Source: Rhodococcus sp. KBS0724
GTDB lineage: Bacteria; Actinomycetota; Actinomycetes; Mycobacteriales; Mycobacteriaceae
DNA length: 64,000 nt
NCBI RefSeq assembly: GCF_005938745.2
Contig: NZ_VCBX02000001.1
Location: 248,001-312,000 of the forward strand
Direction: 5' to 3'
Of the stretch, positions 59,072 to 64,000 are shown piece by piece. Position numbers and translations under genes: made by a program. The notes beneath the pieces are model-generated. The model did no database searches. It was not told where the DNA came from and was given only the letters and a program-made list of their open reading frames with translations. Positions within the stretch are counted from its first letter, which is position 1. Every line of letters begins with the position of its first letter.

Positions 59072-60115
59072 ATGACCATCATCACCAAACCCTGGGACGA
59101 TATCGCGGACAAGAATGTTGTACTGCGGTTCGTCGACACCAACCTCAAAGGTTCCGGGCAGGTGATGTTTCAGGGCAATGCCCTGACGGGCCTGCTGTTT
59201 CTCGTCGGCATTTTCTGGGGTGCGATAGCGGCCGACACGATCACCGTGGCGATCGGCGCGGTAGTGGGATTGGTGGTGTCCACGGTGACGGGGATGCTGC
59301 TGCATTCGGATGACGATTCGATGCGCATCGGTTTGTACGGCTACAACGGAATCCTCGTCGGCGCAGCATTTCCCACGTTCCTCGCTGGTGGGGTGATGCT
59401 GTGGATCTACCTGGTTGTCGGTGCCGCGGCGTCCACCGTCGCCTTTCTCGCGGTTGCCAACGTCTTCAAGACGTGGGGCGTGCCGGCGCTGACGTTTCCG
59501 TTCAACCTCGTCAACTGGTTCTTTCTGCTCGCGGCCTTTCAGTTTCTCCGGATCGAAACGTCGGACCTCAGCGCCGCACAATTCCCGCAGCACATCGGGG
59601 ATGCGTCGGTTCATGCCGATGTCACCGTGGGATTTCTCTGGGACACCCTGTTTCGCAATGTCTCCCAGATCTTCTTGATCAACAACACCATTACGGGCAT
59701 CATCTTCGTGGTCGCCCTGCTGGTCGCGTCGCGCTGGGCGGCGGTGTTCGCCCTTATCGGTTCGGCCGTCGCGATCGGGTCGGTTCTCGCGCTCGGCGCC
59801 AACACCGTCGACATCGGCAACGGTCTCTACGGGCTCAGTTCCGTATTGACGGCCATCGCCTTGGGTTCTGTTTTCTACAACCCGTCGTGGCGCGTGTTTG
59901 TCTACACAGTCTTCGGTGTGCTTGTCACCGTTGTCATTCACGGCACCCTCGTCTCGGCCTTCGCGCCGATCAGCCTGCCCGCCGGAACGGGTCCGTTTGT
60001 CTTCGCGACGTGGCTGTTCCTGCTGCCGAAGAAGAAGTTCGTTCCCGTCCAGCACGACACCATCAAGGGTGGAGCGGCCGAGGGCAAGGACTCGATCGTG
60101 AAAGCGAACGGTTGA
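59072..60115 (+). CDS. Urea transporter (UT family)
   Basis: 347 aa, ten membrane helices in two UT repeats; typical loops GNALTGLLFLVGIFWG, LYGYNGILVGAAFPTFL, PALTFPFNLVNWFFL and NGLYGLSSVLTAIALGS. Channel-type uptake of urea feeding the co-encoded urease. The ATG at 59072 has GAGGGA 5 nt upstream; an alternative ATG at 59033 overlapping the ureD stop would add 13 residues. Confidence 0.92.
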   Translation: MTIITKPWDDIADKNVVLRFVDTNLKGSGQVMFQGNALTGLLFLVGIFWGAIAADTITVAIGAVVGLVVSTVTGMLLHSDDDSMRIGLYGYNGILVGAAFPTFLAGGVMLWIYLVVGAAASTVAFLAVANVFKTWGVPALTFPFNLVNWFFLLAAFQFLRIETSDLSAAQFPQHIGDASVHADVTVGFLWDTLFRNVSQIFLINNTITGIIFVVALLVASRWAAVFALIGSAVAIGSVLALGANTVDIGNGLYGLSSVLTAIALGSVFYNPSWRVFVYTVFGVLVTVVIHGTLVSAFAPISLPAGTGPFVFATWLFLLPKKKFVPVQHDTIKGGAAEGKDSIVKANG

Positions 60116-60205
60116 GCGGAGCCTAGATCGTTCCGCTATGGCACCCTCGCGAACCGGTATCGCTCGAGTATTGCCTGGCCTGCGGTAGTCGGGCATGGTC
60201 GAAGG

Positions 60206-60727
60206 ATGACGGTGCAGGTAGTTGTGATGGGTGTGGCGGGCGCTGGAAAGAGCACCGTGGCAGTAGGTCTCGCCACGTCCCTCGGAGCAGACTTCGTCGA
60301 CGGCGACGATCTGCACCCCGAGTCCAATGTCGCCAAGATGCGATCGGGCACGCCGTTGACCGACGAGGACCGAGCGCCGTGGCTCGACGCAATCGCGGCC
60401 TGGCTGTCCGAACGCGCCGATGCCGGTCGTACCGGCGTCGTTGCCTGTTCGGCTCTGCGGAAGCACTACCGGGACCGGCTGCGTCCCGACGGTCTCGACG
60501 TACAGTTTGTGCACCTGGACGGTGATTTCGAGACGATCGTGACGAGGATGCGTGCCCGAGCCGGTCACTTCATGCCGGAGAGTTTGCTCATCTCCCAGTT
60601 CGACGCCCTGGAACCGCTTACGGACGACGAGCGTGGGATCACGCTGAACGTTGTCTCGAAACCGAGCACACTGGTGGGCGAGGCAGCCGATTACATTCAT
60701 ACATCTCAGAGGAGCGTCACAGCGTGA
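60206..60727 (+). CDS. gntK: Gluconokinase
   Basis: 173 aa. P-loop GVAGAGKSTVAVGLA, then FVDGDDLHPESNVAKMRSGTPLTDEDRAPWL, the gluconokinase signature, and CSALRKHYRD. Phosphorylates gluconate to 6-phosphogluconate. AAGG ribosome site; stop overlaps the next start (GTGA). Confidence 0.95.
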   Translation: MTVQVVVMGVAGAGKSTVAVGLATSLGADFVDGDDLHPESNVAKMRSGTPLTDEDRAPWLDAIAAWLSERADAGRTGVVACSALRKHYRDRLRPDGLDVQFVHLDGDFETIVTRMRARAGHFMPESLLISQFDALEPLTDDERGITLNVVSKPSTLVGEAADYIHTSQRSVTA

Positions 60728-61506
60728 GTAGCACCGTCAATCCCGGCCCGTTCGATATTTCCGGGAAGGTTGCCCTGGTGACGGGTTCGAGCCGGGGTAT
60801 CGGTTCGGCACTCGCCACGGGACTTGCCGAGGCCGGCGCCGTGGTCGTTCTCAACAGTCGAAATGCCGAGGTGCTGGAGACGGAGCGTCGACGCATTGCC
60901 GAGGCGACCGGCGCGAGCGTGCATGCATACGCGTTCGACGTCACCGATTCGGCTGCCGTCCGCGACGCGGCGATGCGCATCGAATCCGAGGTCGGTCCGG
61001 TCGAGATCGTCGTCAACAACACCGGTGTCCAGCATCGGGCTCCGCTGCTCGAATTCGGCGACGACGATTTCCGGCGCGTCATGGACACCAACCTGACCAG
61101 CGCGTTCTATGTCGGACGTGAATTCGCTCGGGCCATGGTTGAGCGTGGACGCGGCAAGATCGTCAACATCTGCTCCGTGCAGAGCGAATTGGGCCGAGCG
61201 GGCATCGCGCCGTACGCGGCCAGCAAGGGCGGGCTCAAGATGCTCACCCGCGGCATGTGCGCCGACTGGGCACCGTTTGGTTTGCAGATCAATGCGATCG
61301 CACCGGGATACTTCGACACCGAACTGACTTCTGCACTGGTCAACGATCCGGAGTTCACAGCGTGGCTCTCCAAGCGGACCCCCGCCGGACGCTGGGGTCG
61401 CACCGAGGAGCTGATCGGATCGCTACTGTTCTTGGCGTCCCCGGCATCGGATTTTGTCAACGGTCAGATCCTCTACGTCGACGGCGGTATGACAGCCGTT
61501 GTTTGA
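60724..61506 (+). CDS. SDR oxidoreductase, gluconate 5-dehydrogenase-like
   Basis: 260 aa classical short-chain dehydrogenase: VTGSSRGIGSALA, NNTGVQ, Ser in CSVQSELGR, YAASKGG, and DGGMTAV at the C-terminus. The similarity and linkage to gntK suggest interconversion of 5-ketogluconate and gluconate (IdnO/Gno type). GTG start coupled to gntK. A 15-bp repeat duplicates its stop codon. Confidence 0.85.
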   Translation: MSSTVNPGPFDISGKVALVTGSSRGIGSALATGLAEAGAVVVLNSRNAEVLETERRRIAEATGASVHAYAFDVTDSAAVRDAAMRIESEVGPVEIVVNNTGVQHRAPLLEFGDDDFRRVMDTNLTSAFYVGREFARAMVERGRGKIVNICSVQSELGRAGIAPYAASKGGLKMLTRGMCADWAPFGLQINAIAPGYFDTELTSALVNDPEFTAWLSKRTPAGRWGRTEELIGSLLFLASPASDFVNGQILYVDGGMTAVV

Positions 61507-61530
61507 TCGTCCGCTGTTTGATCGCCCGCC
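61501..61530. repeat. 15-bp tandem duplication at the SDR stop codon
   Basis: Units 61501-61515 and 61516-61530 match at 13 of 15 positions; each contains GTTTGATCG, so the TGA stop is repeated in frame five codons later. Confidence 0.85.
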
Positions 61531-61554
61531 ACTCTCCAATTAGAAAGTACCCAC

Positions 61555-62481
61555 ATGACAGACGCCAGCGCCCCCCGCATCCACCTCGGTCCCGTCGAGG
61601 AGCCGCACCTTGCCGACGGAATTCGCCGGGCCGGTGGAGTTCTCGTTCCACTGGCCGAGGCCGAGGGTGTCGTCTGGGCGCAGGGTCCGGATACGTTCCC
61701 GTCGTCGCTGCCTGATGCGGTTCGCTGGGTACAGTTGCCGTTCGCCGGCATCGAGCCGTGGTTCGACGCCGGTGTCATCGACGACAAGCGGGTCTGGACA
61801 TCAGCTGCCGGAGCCTATGCGGGCAACGTCGCCGAGCATACGATGATGCTCCTCCTCGCCGGAGTGCGTTCTCTCCCCGAACAATTGGCGGCGCAATCGT
61901 GGCGCAAGGAAGAGTTCGATCCGCGAGTGGGCACGTTGCAGGGTTCGACCGTGGCGATCATCGGCTGCGGCGGAATCGGCCGCGCGTTGATCCCGTACCT
62001 CGCCGCGTCCAAGGTCAAGGTCATCGCGATCACCCGTTCGGGAACTCCCGTCGAGGGTGCTGCCGAAACCCTCTCGGCTGACCGTACCGGTGAAATCTGG
62101 TCCAAGGCAGATCACTTCGTGATCGCCGCGCCGTCGACATCAGCGACGCGCCATCTGGTCGGCAAGGCCGAACTGGACCAGATGTCGGAGTCGAGCTGGA
62201 TCGTGAACATCGCGCGCGGCACCCTCGTCGACACGGATGCACTGGTCGACGCTCTCGAGGCCGGTTCGATCGGCGGTGCGGCACTGGACGTTACCGATCC
62301 GGAACCGCTGCCGGACGGACACCGGTTGTGGAAGCTGCCCAACGCGATCATCACTCCGCACGTCGCCAACCCCGCTACCACGCTCACCCGCGTTCTGGCA
62401 GATCACGTGGCCGCCAACGTCGCTCGATTCGCTGCGGGCGAGGACTTGGCTGCCGTAATCGATCCGTCGGCAGGCTACTGA
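61555..62481 (+). CDS. D-isomer-specific 2-hydroxyacid dehydrogenase
   Basis: 308 aa. NAD(P)-binding IIGCGGIGRALIPYL and the catalytic set Arg (NIARGTLVD), Glu (DPEPLP) and His (ITPHVANP). With gntK and the gluconate 5-dehydrogenase-like gene it may reduce a 2-keto sugar acid (GhrB/TkrA role). AGAAAG ribosome site. Its stop overlaps the convergent LysR gene by 7 bp. Confidence 0.87.
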   Translation: MTDASAPRIHLGPVEEPHLADGIRRAGGVLVPLAEAEGVVWAQGPDTFPSSLPDAVRWVQLPFAGIEPWFDAGVIDDKRVWTSAAGAYAGNVAEHTMMLLLAGVRSLPEQLAAQSWRKEEFDPRVGTLQGSTVAIIGCGGIGRALIPYLAASKVKVIAITRSGTPVEGAAETLSADRTGEIWSKADHFVIAAPSTSATRHLVGKAELDQMSESSWIVNIARGTLVDTDALVDALEAGSIGGAALDVTDPEPLPDGHRLWKLPNAIITPHVANPATTLTRVLADHVAANVARFAAGEDLAAVIDPSAGY

Positions 62482-63398
62482 CCGCTCGCGTTGGTTCCCT
62501 TCACATAGTCGGCCACGACGGTACGCAGAACATCGCGTACCGCCTCGGCCGGCTTGGAGAGGGGCTGATTGGCCGGAGTACCCAGGGAGACATGGACTTC
62601 GATGCCCGGCTCGATGCGTCGTAGCTCCAGGGCCTCGACGTCCATGACCCGGCGGGCAACCGACCACGGCAGGACCGTCGCGCCTAATCCGGTGCGCACG
62701 GCCTCGGACAGCGTCATCACCGATTCCACTTCGGCCACGACGTTCGGTTGCTGCTCCGCACGGTCGAAAGCCTGCTCCACCACTTTTCGGATGGTGTGCA
62801 TCCGACCCGGAAGCAACAGGGGCAGTTCGGTGATCTCGGACAGGGAGATGTCGGATCCCGATTCACCTGCCAGTCCGGTACCGAACGGCGCGACCACCAC
62901 CAATTCCTCGGTGAGCAGCCGTTCGAACGTCACACCCTTGATCGGGCCGGCGTCGTACAACAACGCCAGGTCCATGCGGCCGGTCATCATTGCTTCGCTG
63001 AGCACACCACCGAAGTTCTCGTTGATGTGCAACAAGATGTTCGGGTGCTGTTCGCGCACGCGGGCCAAGAGCGGCAAGGCAATTGCCGTCGCGGTGCTGT
63101 ACGGAGCGAGGCCGACGGAGACGCCGCCCGCGAGCGCCCGCCCGACCACGGATACCTCGGCCTGCGCACTCTCCACCTGACGCAGAATCACCTGAGCATG
63201 CCGATACAACGCATGCCCCGCATCGGTCGGTTCGACGCCCTGTTTACTGCGGATCAGGAGTTGCTGACCGAACTGCGTTTCGAGCGACGTCATCTGCTGG
63301 CTCAGCGCGGGTTGCGCGATATGCAGAATGTCGGCAGCTCGGGTGATGCTGCCGGCATCCACAATTCGTACGAACGAGTAGAGCCTTCTCGTATCCAT
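62475..63398 (-). CDS. LysR-family regulator, Nac-like
   Basis: 307 aa. N-terminal helix-turn-helix (LYSFVRIVDAGSITRAADIL, then HIAQPALSQQMTSLE) and effector domain. Segments such as QQLLIRSKQGVEPTDAG and GGVSVGLAPYSTATAIALPL closely resemble the enterobacterial nitrogen regulator Nac. Divergent from pxpA, whose product releases glutamate from 5-oxoproline, so pxpA and itself are likely targets. ATG at 63398 with TAGTTT 7 nt upstream. Confidence 0.87.
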   Translation of the reverse strand: MDTRRLYSFVRIVDAGSITRAADILHIAQPALSQQMTSLETQFGQQLLIRSKQGVEPTDAGHALYRHAQVILRQVESAQAEVSVVGRALAGGVSVGLAPYSTATAIALPLLARVREQHPNILLHINENFGGVLSEAMMTGRMDLALLYDAGPIKGVTFERLLTEELVVVAPFGTGLAGESGSDISLSEITELPLLLPGRMHTIRKVVEQAFDRAEQQPNVVAEVESVMTLSEAVRTGLGATVLPWSVARRVMDVEALELRRIEPGIEVHVSLGTPANQPLSKPAEAVRDVLRTVVADYVKGTNASGQ

Positions 63399-63574
63399 GG
63401 TGTGCAAACTACCAGCTCAACCGACATATCGAATTCCGATCACCCCAACGCAAAATGGTATTAACAACCCTTTGGAGATCCTGAGTAGCGTCCCAGAAAC
63501 ACAAAAGGCAACACACAGGACAACGACGGGCAACGGCGCCCGTACGACTCCGCAAACAAACCGGGAGGACCGAA

Positions 63575-64000
63575 ATGGCAACCTGTGTTGATCTTGTCGC
63601 CGATCTCGGCGAAGGTTTCGGCGCGTGGACTATGGGCGCCGACGAAGCTTTGCTCGACACTTTGACGTCGGCCAATATCGCCTGCGGATTCCACGCGGGT
63701 GATCCACGCACGATGGATTCCACAGTTCGCGGCTGCGTGGCCCGCGGAATCGGAATCGGCGCGCATCCGAGTTTCCCGGACCTCGCCGGGTTCGGCCGTC
63801 GCGCGATGGATCTCAGTGAGAACGAGGTGCGCACCGATGTGCTGTTCCAGCTGGGTGCACTCCATGCTTTTGCGGTCGCGCACGGAACATCGTTGTCCCA
63901 CATCGCTCCCCACGGCAAGCTCGGGAATCTTGTTGCCGTACGCCAGGATTACGCCCGCGCAGTGGTCGATGCGGTCACGGCCTTCGATCCGTCGTTGATC
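63575..64000 (+). CDS. pxpA: LamB/YcsF family, 5-oxoprolinase subunit PxpA (N-terminal part)
   Basis: First 142 residues; the gene runs off the window end. Diagnostic family start: VDLVADLGEGFGAWTMGAD, ANIACGFHAGDP, GIGAHPSFPDLAGFGRR and HGKLGN. PxpA with PxpBC forms the bacterial ATP-dependent 5-oxoprolinase. GGGAGG ribosome site 6 nt before the ATG. Divergent from the Nac-like LysR gene with a 176-bp gap that presumably holds both promoters. Confidence 0.93.
   Translation, partial: MATCVDLVADLGEGFGAWTMGADEALLDTLTSANIACGFHAGDPRTMDSTVRGCVARGIGIGAHPSFPDLAGFGRRAMDLSENEVRTDVLFQLGALHAFAVAHGTSLSHIAPHGKLGNLVAVRQDYARAVVDAVTAFDPSLI

Noticed and set aside
60115..60137. Terminator after the urea transporter
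   Set aside because: Only a 6-bp stem (AGCGGA/TCCGCT) with no T tract; too weak to call.
58826..60700. 624-codon open frame antisense to ureD, the urea transporter and gntK
   Set aside because: It spans three well-supported genes on the other strand and its translation is low-complexity; a compositional artefact.

Overview
The window (64 kb, GC-rich, by eye low 60s %) is a chromosomal segment of a mycolic-acid actinobacterium. The evidence is a Pks13-AccD4-FadD32 mycolate condensation locus, DprE1/DprE2, AftA, two Emb arabinosyltransferases, GlfT1/GlfT2, Wzm-Wzt, an MspA-type porin and the proteasome activator Bpa. Rhodococcus, probably the R. erythropolis/qingshengii group, fits best; the genus is inferred from gene content and synteny, not from a database search.

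Layout. (1) 1-6.9 kb: end of fadD32, then pks13 and accD4, closed by a strong hairpin. (2) 7-8.9 kb: a divergent LysR regulator/EamA exporter pair. (3) 8.9-24.7 kb: arabinan locus: two tandem emb genes behind a GT-C-like membrane protein, an MspA-type porin, an ANTAR-membrane protein, a TetR regulator, aftA-dprE2-dprE1 and a divergent gtrA (Rv3789-like). (4) 24.7-29.6 kb: PIN protein, esterase, DUF222/HNH protein and HtrA-like protease. (5) 29.6-32.2 kb: rmlC-rmlA and divergent rmlB (dTDP-rhamnose for the arabinogalactan linker). (6) 32.2-39.4 kb: a less conserved glycoconjugate island: flippase-like protein, LpxA-like acyltransferase, GnnB-like aminotransferase, GnnA-like oxidoreductase, YfhO-like GT-C protein and a family-2 glycosyltransferase. 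(7) 39.5-46.8 kb: galactan assembly and export (glfT2, methyltransferase, rsgA, glfT1-wzt-wzm, bpa). (8) 46.9-51.2 kb: class-V aminotransferase-fold protein, quinone oxidoreductase, FMN 2-hydroxyacid oxidase, MarR regulator, tRNA-Ser. (9) 51.8-60.1 kb: a nitrogen operon: an ammonium transporter fused to a PII-like domain, ureABCEFGD and a urea transporter. (10) 60.2-64 kb: gluconate-type sugar-acid operon, a Nac-like LysR regulator and the start of pxpA.

How it works together. Most of the first 47 kb builds the mycolyl-arabinogalactan wall: dTDP-rhamnose supply, galactan polymerisation, export of the lipid-linked polymer, DPA donor synthesis, arabinan priming and extension, and mycolate condensation. 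The most novel-looking element is the LpxA/GnnB/GnnA-like trio (33.3-36.3 kb). In Gram-negatives this enzyme set makes a 3-N-acylated UDP-diaminosugar for lipid A, which mycolata do not have. Secondary points of interest are the Amt-PII fusion heading the urease operon, an ANTAR domain on a membrane anchor, an aminotransferase-fold protein lacking its PLP lysine, a recurrent leaderless-promoter geometry (TANNNT 6-8 nt before the start codon) and several short tandem duplications that copy stop codons in frame.
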